Assembly: GCF_002153655.1 (NCBI RefSeq)
Contig: NZ_JOPJ01000004.1
Coordinates: 37,504-101,503 of the forward strand
Source: Acetobacter okinawensis
Lineage (GTDB): Bacteria; Pseudomonadota; Alphaproteobacteria; Acetobacterales; Acetobacteraceae
Direction of reading: 5' to 3'
DNA: 64,000 bases
Shown piece after piece: positions 18,387 to 27,363 of this stretch (position 1 is its first letter; the number at the start of each line of letters is the position of its first letter). Made by a program: the position numbers and the translations under genes. The notes below the pieces were generated by a model. It worked only from the letters and a program-made list of their open reading frames with translations, had not been told where the DNA came from and did no database searches.

Positions 18387-19547
18387 ATGACAAAAGCATT
18401 TAACAGCCAGCTTGCCGACCTGCCTGTGACCATTTTTACGGTCATGTCCGCGCTGGCCCGCCAGCATGACGCTGTAAACCTCGGGCAGGGCTTTCCCGAT
18501 CAGGAAGGTCCACAGGACATGATTCGCCTTGCAGCCGATGCTCTGCTTGACGGGCAGAACCAGTATGCGCCGCTCACAGGACTGCCCGAACTGCGGACAG
18601 CCGTGGCACAGGCCAACCTGCGTTTTCAGGGCATTACGGTCGATGCCGATTCGGAAGTGATCGTCACCTCCGGCGCAACAGAAGCGCTGGCCGCATCCCT
18701 TATGGCGTTGATTGAGCCGGGGGATGAGGTGGTGCTGATGGAACCGCTATACGACACCTACCTGCCTGTTATACGCCAGCTCGGCGGTATTGCGCGCATT
18801 GTGCGGCTACAAGCGCCAGACTGGGCGCTGCCACGGCAGGCGCTGGCCGATGCCTTCTCCCCCCGCACCAAAGCAATCCTTGTCAATTCTCCCATGAACC
18901 CGACCGGCAAGGTGTTCACGGCGGAGGAACTGGCCTTTATCGCCACCCTTGTGCAAAAGCACGACACCTTCGCCATCTGCGACGAGGTCTATGAGCACCT
19001 TGTCTTCAACACGCCCCACATCTCGCTCATGTCCCTGCCGGGCATGCGTGAGCGCTGCGTGCGGATCGGGAGTGCTGGCAAGAGCTTTTCCCTGACCGGG
19101 TGGAAAGTCGGATACGTCACCGCCCCCGCCCCGCTGGCCGCAGTCATTGCCAAGGCCCACCAGAACCTTGTGTTTGCCACCCCGCCCAACCTGCAACGCG
19201 CCGTGGCCTTTGGCCTGAACAAGGATACAGATTATTTTGCAACTCTGGCGCAGGACATGGCCACGCAGGGCACCCTCCTTGCATCCGGCTTGCAGCGGCT
19301 GGGTTTTGGCGTGCTACCGTATCAGGGCAGCTACTTTGTCATGGCTGACATTACCCCTCTGGCCAACGGGCTGGATGATGTGGCCTTTACCCGCCTGCTC
19401 AGCGAGCAGGCCCGCGTAACAGCCATTCCCGCTTCTGCGTTCTATCATGCTGACCCACCACGCAACCTGATCCGCTTTGCCTTTTGCAAACGCCCCGAAG
19501 TGTTGCGCGAAGCACTGAACCGGCTGGAGGCGTGGAAAAACCGGTAA
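18387..19547 (+). CDS. PLP-dependent class I/II aminotransferase (kynurenine/methionine type)
   Basis: 386 residues. Fold type I aminotransferase with VNLGQGFPDQEGP at the N-terminus, ITVDADSEVIVTSGATEAL, NSPMNPTGKVF (Asn binding the cofactor ring region), ICDEVYEHLVF, and the Schiff-base Lys in SAGKSFSLTGWKVGY; the C-terminal Arg for the substrate carboxylate is in NLIRFAFCK. The LGQGFP motif is typical of the YbdL/kynurenine-aminotransferase branch, acting on methionine, aromatic amino acids or glutamine; the precise substrate cannot be told. AAGGGA lies 8 bases before the ATG; an upstream extension to 18336 is open but has no site. Confidence 0.88.
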   Translation: MTKAFNSQLADLPVTIFTVMSALARQHDAVNLGQGFPDQEGPQDMIRLAADALLDGQNQYAPLTGLPELRTAVAQANLRFQGITVDADSEVIVTSGATEALAASLMALIEPGDEVVLMEPLYDTYLPVIRQLGGIARIVRLQAPDWALPRQALADAFSPRTKAILVNSPMNPTGKVFTAEELAFIATLVQKHDTFAICDEVYEHLVFNTPHISLMSLPGMRERCVRIGSAGKSFSLTGWKVGYVTAPAPLAAVIAKAHQNLVFATPPNLQRAVAFGLNKDTDYFATLAQDMATQGTLLASGLQRLGFGVLPYQGSYFVMADITPLANGLDDVAFTRLLSEQARVTAIPASAFYHADPPRNLIRFAFCKRPEVLREALNRLEAWKNR

Positions 19548-19562
19548 AACGGTTTTTTCCAC
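19532..19562 (+). terminator. Terminator overlapping the aminotransferase stop codon
   Basis: GTGGAAAAACCG (19532-19543) pairs with CGGTTTTTTCCAC (19550-19562); the TAA stop lies in the loop. The T-run is inside the 3' arm. Confidence 0.65.
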
Positions 19563-19624
19563 CCAACACGCAATTATCTAATTGACGGACCACACTCTTT
19601 TCTCTAAACGTCCGCTTGCTGTGC

Positions 19625-19701
19625 GGCGGACGTAGCTCAGTTGGTAGAGCGCCGGTTTGTGGTACCGGTGGTCGCGGGTTCAAGTCCCGTCGTTCGCCCC
19701 A
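19625..19701 (+). tRNA. tRNA-His (GTG anticodon)
   Basis: Cloverleaf is complete. The acceptor stem GCGGACG pairs with CGTTCGC (one G-T pair), D-arm TAGCTCAGTTGGTAGAGC, anticodon stem CCGGT/ACCGG with GTG at 19659-19661, and T-arm GCGGGTTCAAGTCCCGT. The extra G at position -1 faces C73, the identity element of tRNA-His, and CCA is encoded (19699-19701). No flanking integrase or duplicated 3' end was seen, so it is not an occupied attachment site. Confidence 0.97.
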
Positions 19702-19902
19702 GCCTCACATCTCCTTGTAAAAATATTGCATCAGCACTTCTCCCAGCTTCGGCTGGCAGGGCTATGCCTGTGCTTTACCCTCAGCCGAAGGCCAGAGCGC
19801 ACATGACGAATTGCATGGCAAACCGCAGATAACGACAGCGTTCAGGCCAGAATCCCTCTATGGTGTATTCTCCAACCCTGTCGTCATGGCATAAAACATA
19901 CC

Positions 19903-20343
19903 ATGCAACGCATTCTCCCCTTCCCATGCCTGCTCGCCCTGTTAGCACTCTCCGCCTGCTCTGCCGCCACGGCACCGCCCAACACACCGCTGGCGGAATC
20001 CGCATTGTATCAGGCCAAGCAGAGTTGTGTGGACACCTACCAGACACGCCCCGGTCAGGTAGCACAGGGAAATATGGAAAAGCTGATGAACTGCTTAGCC
20101 AAAGCCACACAAAAATATGGGCGGCAGGCTTACGGGCCTTATGCCCCCATTTACATGGAAGGCGCATCTGAGGGAGTGGAAGCGGCACGGCACCTGAAGG
20201 AGGGGCTCTACACCCCCGACCAGTTCGGCAGTGAGATCGGGTTGATTGAAGAGCAGGAAAACTCGGCCATCTTGCAAAAAAAAGCTCAGATGAACGCCCC
20301 ACTCGACCCCATTTTACAGCCCGTTCCTGCCGCATCACACTAA
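19903..20343 (+). CDS. Putative lipoprotein of unknown function
   Basis: 146 residues. The N-terminus MQRILPFPCLLALLALSAC is a lipoprotein signal peptide with the lipobox LSAC, so the mature protein starts at Cys19 and is anchored in a membrane facing the periplasm. The mature part contains two further Cys (QSCVDTYQ and MNCLAKA) that might form a disulfide, then a hydrophilic, probably helical region. I do not recognise the family. It stands alone between tRNA-His and icd with 200-270 bp on either side and no clear operon partner. Confidence 0.7.
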   Translation: MQRILPFPCLLALLALSACSAATAPPNTPLAESALYQAKQSCVDTYQTRPGQVAQGNMEKLMNCLAKATQKYGRQAYGPYAPIYMEGASEGVEAARHLKEGLYTPDQFGSEIGLIEEQENSAILQKKAQMNAPLDPILQPVPAASH

Positions 20344-20616
20344 CGCCCGAGCACACCACAGGCAGAGACCGACGGCACGCAGAACACGAACGCATCTGCC
20401 TGACCGGAATGTGATAACATGAACACATCGGCGCAAAACCGGCCATTTTAGCCAGATACCGCTCCAAAACCGACTATTCCTGTCCCGAATGTGAAGTGCC
20501 GGGCGCTTTACGGTCGGGGTAAGCTGTTCAATCCATAAGATGCATAACGCTCATACACATTGCGTAGCATTCGTGAGAACAAACAAGAAAACCATGTCGG
20601 AAATGGATTGGTAATC

Positions 20617-21837
20617 ATGGCTAAAATCAAGGTCAAAAACCCGGTCGTAGAAATGGACGGGGATGAAATGACCCGTATTATCTGGCACTTCATCCGCGAA
20701 CGGCTGATCCTGCCTTATCTGGATATTGACCTCAAATACTACGATCTGGGCATTGAACACCGCGACGCCACGAACGATCAGGTCACTGTGGATGCTGCCG
20801 AGGCGACCAAGCGGTACGGGGTTGCGGTCAAATGCGCCACCATTACCCCTGACGAAGCGCGCGTGGCGGAATTCGGCCTGAAAAAAATGTACCGCTCCCC
20901 CAATGGCACCATCCGCAACATTCTGGATGGCACCATTTTTCGTGAGCCCATCATCTGCTCCAACGTCCCCCGTCTGGTGCCCCACTGGACCAAGCCGATT
21001 GTCATTGGCCGCCATGCTTATGGAGACATCTACCGCGCGGCGGAAACCAGAATTCCCGGCCCCGGCAAAGTCACCCTGAATTATGTGCCAGACGATGGGG
21101 GCGAGCCAATTACGCTGGATGTGCACAACTTTACAGGTCCGGGTGTTACACTGGGCATGCACAACACGCGCGCATCCATCGAAGGCTTTGCCCGTGCATC
21201 GCTCTCCTACGGGCGGGACCGCAAACTGCCAGTTTACCTGTCCACCAAAAACACCATTCTCAAAGCCTATGACGGCATGTTCAAGGATGTGTTCGCCGAA
21301 GTCTATGAAGCTGAGTTCAAGGCCGAGTTTGAAAAACTGGGCCTGACCTACGAACACCGCCTGATTGATGACATGGTGGCCTGTGCGCTCAAATGGCCCG
21401 GTGGCTACGTCTGGGCATGCAAAAACTACGATGGCGACGTAGAGAGCGACATTGTCGCTCAGGGCTTTGGCAGTCTGGGCCTGATGACATCCGTCCTGCT
21501 CAGCCCCTCTGGCGATGTGGTGGAGGCCGAGGCCGCCCACGGCACGGTGACCCGCCACTACCGCGAACACCAGAAAGGCAAACCCACCAGCACCAACCCC
21601 ATTGCCTCCATTTTTGCATGGACTCGGGGGCTGGCCTATCGCGGACGCTTTGATAACACCCCCGATGTGGTGCATTTTGCCAACACGCTGGAAAAAGTGT
21701 GCATTGATACGGTTGAAGGCGGTCAGATGACCAAAGACCTTGCCCTGCTCGTTGGCAAGGACGCCCGCTGGCTGGATACACAACCCTTTTTGGACGTGCT
21801 GGACGAGCGCCTTAAAAAGGAACTGGCAAAAGCCTGA
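20617..21837 (+). CDS. icd: NADP-dependent isocitrate dehydrogenase
   Basis: TCA-cycle enzyme making 2-oxoglutarate and NADPH. 406 residues of the homodimeric, eukaryote-like subfamily common in alphaproteobacteria: [16 protein letters not shown] at the start, [19 protein letters not shown] with the substrate-binding Ser/Asn/Arg, [39 protein letters not shown] with the metal Asp residues, and [17 protein letters not shown] for NADP. The ATG at 20617 fits the family N-terminus; the frame is open to 20560. Followed by a strong hairpin. The next gene also concerns NADPH handling. Confidence 0.96.
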   Translation: MAKIKVKNPVVEMDGDEMTRIIWHFIRERLILPYLDIDLKYYDLGIEHRDATNDQVTVDAAEATKRYGVAVKCATITPDEARVAEFGLKKMYRSPNGTIRNILDGTIFREPIICSNVPRLVPHWTKPIVIGRHAYGDIYRAAETRIPGPGKVTLNYVPDDGGEPITLDVHNFTGPGVTLGMHNTRASIEGFARASLSYGRDRKLPVYLSTKNTILKAYDGMFKDVFAEVYEAEFKAEFEKLGLTYEHRLIDDMVACALKWPGGYVWACKNYDGDVESDIVAQGFGSLGLMTSVLLSPSGDVVEAEAAHGTVTRHYREHQKGKPTSTNPIASIFAWTRGLAYRGRFDNTPDVVHFANTLEKVCIDTVEGGQMTKDLALLVGKDARWLDTQPFLDVLDERLKKELAKA

Positions 21838-21844
21838 CTTTACC

Positions 21845-21880
21845 GTGCAGGCCCGTATACTGCGGGCCTGCACACCACTT
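21845..21880 (+). terminator. Hairpin terminator after icd
   Basis: GTGCAGGCCCG (21845-21855) and CGGGCCTGCAC (21863-21873) form a perfect 11-bp stem with a 7-base loop, 7 bases after the stop. The T-run is poor (ACCACTTTACC), so efficiency is uncertain. Confidence 0.6.
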
Positions 21881-22008
21881 TACCTCCACATGCCGCACTC
21901 CTTGCCAAATATGCGCAAAACCCTGCCATTTGCCATTGCGTCCAAACCGGCGCTGACGCAAAACAGGGCCTTAAATATGAGCATAACCTTAAGAGCAGGA
22001 CCCTGCGC

Positions 22009-23028
22009 ATGTCAGACTTCCCCGCAGAAACAGACGTTGCCATTATAGGGGCAGGCCCGGCCGGGCTGTTTGCCGCTTTCCAATGCGCCATGCTGCGCCT
22101 GCGTTGTGTGCTGATAGACGTCCTGCCCGAAGTGGGCGGCCAGTGTGCGGCTCTCTACCCCGAAAAACCGATTTACGACATTCCCGCCTGCCCCGCCGTG
22201 GAAGGGGCCGAACTGATTGCCAATCTGGAACGCCAGATTGCCCCATTCAACATCCCCCGCCTGCTCAAACACCGGGTGGAAGGACTGAGCGGACAGCGTG
22301 GAGACTTTACGCTGACCACCGATCAGGGGAGCAGCCTGCACGCCAAAGCGGTAATTATTGCCGCAGGGGCAGGCGCCTTTGGTCCCAACCGCCCCCCGCT
22401 GGACGGACTTGGCGCGTATGAAGATAGCGGCGCAGTACAATACTATGTCCGCCGTAAGGCAGATTTCAAGAACAAGCGCATCGTCATTGCCGGTGGCGGA
22501 GATTCCGCGCTGGACTGGGCGCTCTCGCTCAAGGACGCGGCTGCCAAACTCTATCTGGTCCACCGCCGTGACCGCTTCCGTGGCGCGCCAGAAAGCCTGC
22601 GCCAGCTTGATGAGGCAGTCGCTGCCGGACAGATTGAAAAAGTCGTCCCCTACCAACTCCATGGCCTGCGCGGGGCAGATGGTGCTTTAAGCGGTGTGGA
22701 TGTGATTGACATGGATGGCACCACCCGCACGCTGGATGCAGATGTGCTGCTGCCATTTTTTGGCCTTGCAACAGACCTTGGCCCTGTTGCCCGCTGGGGC
22801 ATGGATACCCAGCGCTCCACCATTCCCGTCTCCCCCTCCAATTGCGAAACAAGCCTTGCAGGCGTTTTTGCCATTGGTGACGTGGCAACCTATCCGGGCA
22901 AACTCAAGCTGATCCTGCAAGGCTTTAGCGAGGCGGCAATGGCCGCACATGCCATTCACCCCATTATTTACCCCGAACAGGCCCTGCACTTCGAATATTC
23001 GACCAGCAAGGGTGTGCCTGCGGCGTAG
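22009..23028 (+). CDS. Ferredoxin--NADP reductase, thioredoxin-reductase-like (type 2)
   Basis: 339-residue flavoprotein. FAD-binding IIGAGPAGLFAAF at the N-terminus, GGQCAALYPEKPIYDIP (typical of this subfamily), NADPH-binding IVIAGGGDSALDWAL in the middle, and VFAIGDVATYPGKLKLI near the end for the flavin. The redox-active CxxC of true thioredoxin reductases is absent, so it belongs to the TrxR-like FNR group that transfers electrons between NADPH and ferredoxin or flavodoxin. AGCAGGA is upstream of the ATG. Same strand as icd, 170 bp downstream, but separated by a hairpin. Confidence 0.92.
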   Translation: MSDFPAETDVAIIGAGPAGLFAAFQCAMLRLRCVLIDVLPEVGGQCAALYPEKPIYDIPACPAVEGAELIANLERQIAPFNIPRLLKHRVEGLSGQRGDFTLTTDQGSSLHAKAVIIAAGAGAFGPNRPPLDGLGAYEDSGAVQYYVRRKADFKNKRIVIAGGGDSALDWALSLKDAAAKLYLVHRRDRFRGAPESLRQLDEAVAAGQIEKVVPYQLHGLRGADGALSGVDVIDMDGTTRTLDADVLLPFFGLATDLGPVARWGMDTQRSTIPVSPSNCETSLAGVFAIGDVATYPGKLKLILQGFSEAAMAAHAIHPIIYPEQALHFEYSTSKGVPAA

Positions 23029-23170
23029 CCCCTCCCTTTTGGCCTGCGGGGCCGACTGCCATAATACCACCTCCTTTAAGGGATAGGCGTGTCAGGGCAG
23101 GGTGCCAGCAGGCCCCGCTTCCATACTGCGGGAGAGTCTGTTCTCCCATCCCTTTACTAAGGATGAAGCC

Positions 23171-24427
23171 GTGAAAATCATTATCCTTGGCGCAGGTGTT
23201 GTGGGCGTTACGTCTGCTTGGTATCTGAACGCTGCGGGGCATGACGTTACGGTCATTGACCGCCAGCCCGCCCCTGCGCAGGAGACATCCTTTGCCAACG
23301 CGGGGCAGGTCTCGCCCGGCTATTCCACACCGTGGGCCGCACCGGGTCTGCCCTGGCAGGCCATGAAGTGGATGACACACCCACGCCACAGCCCGCTGGT
23401 CATACGCAAACGGCTGGACATGGCCATGCTGCGCTGGATTGGGCAACTGCTCAAAAACTGCAATGCACAGTCCTATGCGCTCAACAAAGCCCGGATGCTG
23501 CGCGTGGCCGAATACAGCCGCGACTGCCTGGACGCCCTGCGTGAGGAAACCGGCATAACCTATGATGACCGCCAGCAAGGGCTGATCCAGCTTTTCCGCA
23601 CCGATGGGCAGATCAGCAAAATCCAGCGTGACATGCGCCTGCTGGATGAGAGCGGCATTCCCCACCTGTTATTGAGTGTTGATGACATTCTGGAGCATGA
23701 GCCGGGGCTGCGCCATGCGGCCCATCTGCTCAAGGGCGGGCTGTTCCTCCCCCATGACCAGTCGGGGGATGCGCATATTTTCACCCAGAGGCTGGCCCGC
23801 ATGGCAGAAGCCAAAGGGGTCCGCTTTCTTTACAACACCACCATACAGGGGCTGGATGCAACGGGGGATAGTGTTGTCTCCGTCCGCACCAGTGCGGGGC
23901 ATCTGAGCGCGGACAGCTATGTTATGGCACTGGGGAGCTACAGCGCACGCCTGCTGCGCCCGCTGGGCCTGCACCTGCCCGTCTACCCCGTTAAAGGGTA
24001 CTCCCTGACCCTGCCCCTGACGGATGAGAGCCACGCACCCGCCGCCACGGTGAACGATGCAACCTACAAGGTCTCCATCACACGACTGGGCAACAGAATA
24101 AGGGTTGGTGGCACGGCAGAGCTGACGGGCTACAACCTTAAACTCAGCCCGGACAGGCGCGAAACACTGGAACTCTCTTTTTCCGAACTGTATGGCGGTG
24201 GGGATATGAGCGCTGCCACATACTGGACCGGCCTGCGCCCCTGCACACCCGATGGCACCCCCGTTATTGGCCCGGCAGCACCCTTTGGCAATCTATGGCT
24301 CAATACCGGCCATGGCACCCTTGGCTGGACCATGGCGTGCGGGTCTGGCCGCCTGATTGCCGACATGATCCTTGGCCGCAAGACCGACATACCCGCTCTT
24401 GATCTGGCTTTGAGCCGATACGGCTGA
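23171..24427 (+). CDS. dadA: D-amino acid dehydrogenase
   Basis: Membrane-associated FAD enzyme that deaminates D-amino acids to 2-oxo acids and reduces the quinone pool. 418 residues: IIILGAGVVGVTSAWYL with the dinucleotide fold, the DadA-typical SFANAGQVSPGYSTPWAAPG segment, GLRPCTPDGTPVIG and LNTGHGTLGWTMACGSG at the C-terminus. The start is the GTG at 23171 with AAGGA 8 bases upstream; the frame is open to 23102 but without family similarity. No alanine racemase gene is adjacent, unlike the E. coli dadAX operon. Confidence 0.93.
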   Translation: MKIIILGAGVVGVTSAWYLNAAGHDVTVIDRQPAPAQETSFANAGQVSPGYSTPWAAPGLPWQAMKWMTHPRHSPLVIRKRLDMAMLRWIGQLLKNCNAQSYALNKARMLRVAEYSRDCLDALREETGITYDDRQQGLIQLFRTDGQISKIQRDMRLLDESGIPHLLLSVDDILEHEPGLRHAAHLLKGGLFLPHDQSGDAHIFTQRLARMAEAKGVRFLYNTTIQGLDATGDSVVSVRTSAGHLSADSYVMALGSYSARLLRPLGLHLPVYPVKGYSLTLPLTDESHAPAATVNDATYKVSITRLGNRIRVGGTAELTGYNLKLSPDRRETLELSFSELYGGGDMSAATYWTGLRPCTPDGTPVIGPAAPFGNLWLNTGHGTLGWTMACGSGRLIADMILGRKTDIPALDLALSRYG

Positions 24428-24450
24428 ACTAGCGGCGCACCGCATATAAC

Positions 24451-24487
24451 AAAAGGGCCAGAGAGTTCCCTCTCTGGCCCTTTTGTT
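24451..24487. terminator. Bidirectional terminator after dadA
   Basis: AAAAGGGCCAGAGAG and CTCTCTGGCCCTTTT form a 15-bp stem with a 4-base loop. It serves dadA on plus and the small Ala-rich gene on minus. Confidence 0.88.
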
Positions 24488-24555
24488 TAAGGCACTCATG
24501 CCTCCGTCACTCACGGCGGCGGACTTAAGCCCACCGCCCCATAAGTGCGGAAGAT

Positions 24556-24822
24556 TTACTGAGCGGATTCAGCAGCCGGAGCAGCTTCGCTCTTGGCAGC
24601 TTTTTTGCCGTGGTGCTTGCCACCATGCTTTGCATGCTTTGCGTGCTTTTCGGCTTTTTTGCCTTCTTCAGCAGCAGGAGCTGCAGGAGCAGCGGCTTCA
24701 GAAGCGGCGGGGGCAGCAGCAGCCGGAGCGGCAGGAGCAGCAGCTTCCTGAGCGAAAGAAGGAACAGCAGCGCCCATCAGGGCAACGGTGGAAAGAGCTG
24801 CGAGCAGACGACGAGAAATCAT
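24556..24822 (-). CDS. Small exported Ala/Lys/His-rich protein
   Basis: 88 residues. A clear Sec signal peptide (MISRRLLAALSTVALMGAAVPSFAQ, cleavage after SFA) is followed by low-complexity Ala/Pro/Glu repeats and then a basic His-rich tract, EKHAKHAKHGGKHHGKKAAK. The GGAG ribosome binding site lies 9 bases before the ATG. Similar small Ala-rich exported proteins occur widely in acetic acid bacteria without known function. The His/Lys tract could bind metal or polyanions; that is inference. It ends at the terminator shared with dadA. Confidence 0.72.
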   Translation of the reverse strand: MISRRLLAALSTVALMGAAVPSFAQEAAAPAAPAAAAPAASEAAAPAAPAAEEGKKAEKHAKHAKHGGKHHGKKAAKSEAAPAAESAQ

Positions 24823-25027
24823 TTCTTAAATCTCCAATACAACCGACCAGAATTACCAGGATACCACTTTGGTCAGACCTGCTGTGGAACCTTTAGCCGG
24901 TTTCTGATTCAAGTCATATCACGGCATAAACAGACCGTCTGCGTTTAAAATTTGCGCAATAATTACACATATTATGGCTTTAACGCACTCGCGCCGCATT
25001 TTTGCCTTATTTGCCGAGGCGAAAACG

Positions 25028-25056
25028 AAAAAACCGCCCAAAAACGGCGGTTTTCC
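25028..25056 (-). terminator. Second minus-strand terminator downstream of typA
   Basis: On the minus strand AAAACCGCC, loop GTTTTT, GGGCGGTTTTTTCG: a 7-9 bp GC-rich stem followed by six T. It is not attached to any recognised gene, because typA already ends in its own terminator about 90 bases upstream. Confidence 0.75.
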
Positions 25057-25145
25057 TTGGAATAGAGGCTGTGCGCAAAGTTTTCAAAGCTGTAATGCAT
25101 GCTAAAAAAATGCATCGTGCCACATATTGCTCAGCCCCATTGACC

Positions 25146-25185
25146 AAAAAACAAGGGCCACGCTTGCGCGTGGCCCTTGTTTTTA
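25146..25185 (-). terminator. Terminator after typA
   Basis: ACAAGGGCCACGC and GCGTGGCCCTTGT form a perfect 13-bp stem with a 4-base loop, with A-runs and T-runs on both sides. Read on the minus strand it follows the typA stop immediately. Confidence 0.9.
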
Positions 25186-25186
25186 A

Positions 25187-27007
25187 TCAGCCTTCGCGGC
25201 TTTTGGAGCGCTTTTTGCGTTCATTCGGATCAAGGTAACGCTTACGCAGACGAATGGCCGACGGGGTCACTTCCACCAGCTCATCATCTTCAATGTAAGC
25301 AATAGCCTGTTCCAAAGACATACGGCGCGGGGGGGTCAGCATCAGAGCTTCGTCCTTGCCCGATGCGCGCATGTTGGTCAGCTTCTTTTCACGAACCGGA
25401 TTCACTTCCAGATCGTTTTCACGCGAATGCTCACCAATAATCATGCCGACGTAGACTTTTTCGCCCGCATCCACAAACAGCGTCCCACGGTCCTGCAGGG
25501 AGAACAGGGAGTAGGTTGTGGTGTTGCCGTCTTCAGCCGAGATCAGCGACCCGTTGCGGCGCCCTTCAATGGTGCCAGCATACGGCTGATACCCAAAGAA
25601 CAGACGGTTCATAATGCCCGTACCGCGCGTGTCGGTCAGGAATTCACCATGATAGCCGATCAGCCCGCGTGAGGGGATGATGAAGGTCAGACGCACCTTG
25701 TCGCCACCGGAGGGGCGCATATCCTGCATCTGGCCCTTACGCAGAGACATCTTCTCCACGACCACGCCAGAATAGGGTTCGTCCACGTCAATGGTGACTT
25801 CTTCGTACGGTTCTTCACGCTCACCGGTTTCTTCGTTCGTGCGGAACAGCACGCGCGGACGACCGATGGTCAGTTCAAACCCTTCACGGCGCATGGTTTC
25901 AATCAGCACGCCAAGCTGAAGTTCACCACGGCCTGCCACTTCAAACGCTTCGCTTTCGGGGCTGTCGGTCACGCGAATAGCAATATTGCTTTCGGTTTCC
26001 TTGAACAGACGGTCACGAATCTGGCGCGATGTGACCTTTTTGCCTTCACGACCACCCAGAGGGCCGTCATTGAGGCGGAAGGTCATGGACAGGGTCGGCG
26101 GGTCAACCGGAATGGCGTGCAGGGGCTCGCTCACTTCGGGGGCTGCGATCGTGTCGGGAATGGTCGCTTCGGACAGACCTGCAACGGCCACAATGTCCCC
26201 GGCTTCAACTTCCTCAACCGCCACGCGCTCAAGGCCACGGAAGGAGAGCAGCTTGGTCAGGCGGCCCGTTTCTACCACGGAGCCATCGGCGCGCAGCACC
26301 TTGACCGGCATGTTCACACGGGCACGCCCCTGCTCAACACGCCCGGTCAGCACGCGACCAAGGAAGTTGTCGTTTTCCAGGATTGTAGCCGTCATGGCGA
26401 ACGGCTTGTCCTTGTCCAGCACGGGGGCCGGCACATGCTTGAGGATCAGGTCAAACATGGGGCTGAGGTCCTTACGGGCCCCTTCCAGCTCCAGATCGGC
26501 CCAGCCCTGACGGCCAGAGGCGTACAGCATGGGGAAGTCGAGCTGCTCGTCATTCGCACCAAGAGCTGCGAACAGATCGAACACTTCGTTATGCACTTCA
26601 TCGGGGCGGGCGTCGCCACGGTCGATCTTGTTCACGACCACGATCGGCTTGAGCCCACGGGCCAGAGCCTTGCCCACCACGAATTTGGTCTGGGGCAGAG
26701 CGCCTTCAGCAGAGTCGACAAGCACAACCGCGCCGTCCACCATGCTCAGGATACGTTCCACTTCCCCGCCAAAGTCGGCGTGTCCGGGGGTGTCGATAAT
26801 GTTGATGCGGGTGTCTTTCCACACAACAGACGTGCATTTCGCCAGAATGGTAATACCACGCTCACGTTCCAGATCATTGCTGTCCATGGCGCGTTCAGCA
26901 ACGTGCTGATGCTCATGGAAGGAGCCAGACTGTTTCAGCAGTTCGTCAACGAGAGTGGTCTTGCCATGATCGACGTGTGCAATGATGGCGATATTGCGGA
27001 TATCCAT
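25187..27007 (-). CDS. typA: Translational GTPase TypA/BipA
   Basis: Ribosome-binding GTPase involved in stress adaptation and 50S assembly. 606 residues. G1 AHVDHGKTTLVDEL, G2 RGITILAKCTS, G3 DTPGHADFGGEVER, G4 NKIDRGDARP. The EF-G-like domains include RLNDGPLGGREGK and SRGLIGYHGEFLTDTRGTG, and the C-terminus contains the TypA signature NMRASGKDEALMLTPPR. I chose the ATG at 27007, which gives the canonical MDIRNIAIIAHVDHG start; upstream in-frame sequence to 27100 has no similarity. GGAG lies about 14 bases before the ATG, a wide spacing. Confidence 0.96.
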   Translation of the reverse strand: MDIRNIAIIAHVDHGKTTLVDELLKQSGSFHEHQHVAERAMDSNDLERERGITILAKCTSVVWKDTRINIIDTPGHADFGGEVERILSMVDGAVVLVDSAEGALPQTKFVVGKALARGLKPIVVVNKIDRGDARPDEVHNEVFDLFAALGANDEQLDFPMLYASGRQGWADLELEGARKDLSPMFDLILKHVPAPVLDKDKPFAMTATILENDNFLGRVLTGRVEQGRARVNMPVKVLRADGSVVETGRLTKLLSFRGLERVAVEEVEAGDIVAVAGLSEATIPDTIAAPEVSEPLHAIPVDPPTLSMTFRLNDGPLGGREGKKVTSRQIRDRLFKETESNIAIRVTDSPESEAFEVAGRGELQLGVLIETMRREGFELTIGRPRVLFRTNEETGEREEPYEEVTIDVDEPYSGVVVEKMSLRKGQMQDMRPSGGDKVRLTFIIPSRGLIGYHGEFLTDTRGTGIMNRLFFGYQPYAGTIEGRRNGSLISAEDGNTTTYSLFSLQDRGTLFVDAGEKVYVGMIIGEHSRENDLEVNPVREKKLTNMRASGKDEALMLTPPRRMSLEQAIAYIEDDELVEVTPSAIRLRKRYLDPNERKKRSKSREG

Positions 27008-27363
27008 GAAGTCGGCCTGATTGCTCCTGCGCGCCTTACCGCCTCCTCCATGCTTGGAAGGGCGGTCAGCGATCGCTGTGGTGTTTGCGTGGCCGCACAA
27101 ATAGCCCTCCCGGCACCAGAATGCACGTAAAATTCTTATGTCTACCGCTCATGGGGATTGACCTGAGCCGTGCGAACGTCAGAACCAGAGCGCCACACAA
27201 CGGGCGCAAGCCCTTTCCACCGGGGCAGAAGACCACCGCGACTCCGCATAATCCTGATACCTGACAGGCCTGTAACCCGCCCCTTTGCCCACGCGCCACC
27301 ACAGCGCGCCCAAGCACCAGCCCCCAACCTCGAGCCATAACGCCAACCCGCCGGAAAGACCGT
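27008..27363. other. Divergent intergenic region between typA and the MFS gene
   Basis: 356 bp carrying the promoters of typA (minus) and the MFS transporter (plus). Frames in it continue from typA or run antisense to the MFS gene and lack start signals. I see no RNA gene or conserved site. Confidence 0.45.

Larger units (their letters stand above)
24823..25186. other. Intergenic region with two terminators and room for a small RNA
   Basis: 364 bp between the small Ala-rich gene and typA, both on the minus strand. It holds the typA terminator (25146-25185), a second minus-oriented terminator (25028-25056) and, below that, the promoter region of the Ala-rich gene. No coding frame with a ribosome binding site was seen. 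The roughly 90 bases between the terminators may be a short transcript. Confidence 0.5.

Noticed and set aside
19625..19701. tRNA-His as the attachment site of an integrated element
   Set aside because: There is no integrase gene and no repeated tRNA 3' end nearby; flanking genes are core metabolic ones.
20551..21873. A 440-codon minus-strand frame opposite icd
   Set aside because: Icd motifs are complete on plus; the minus frame is compositional.
25085..25125. An NsrR-type operator (two ATGCAT copies around a T-run)
   Set aside because: Centre-to-centre spacing is 15 bp instead of 11, and no nitric-oxide gene is adjacent.
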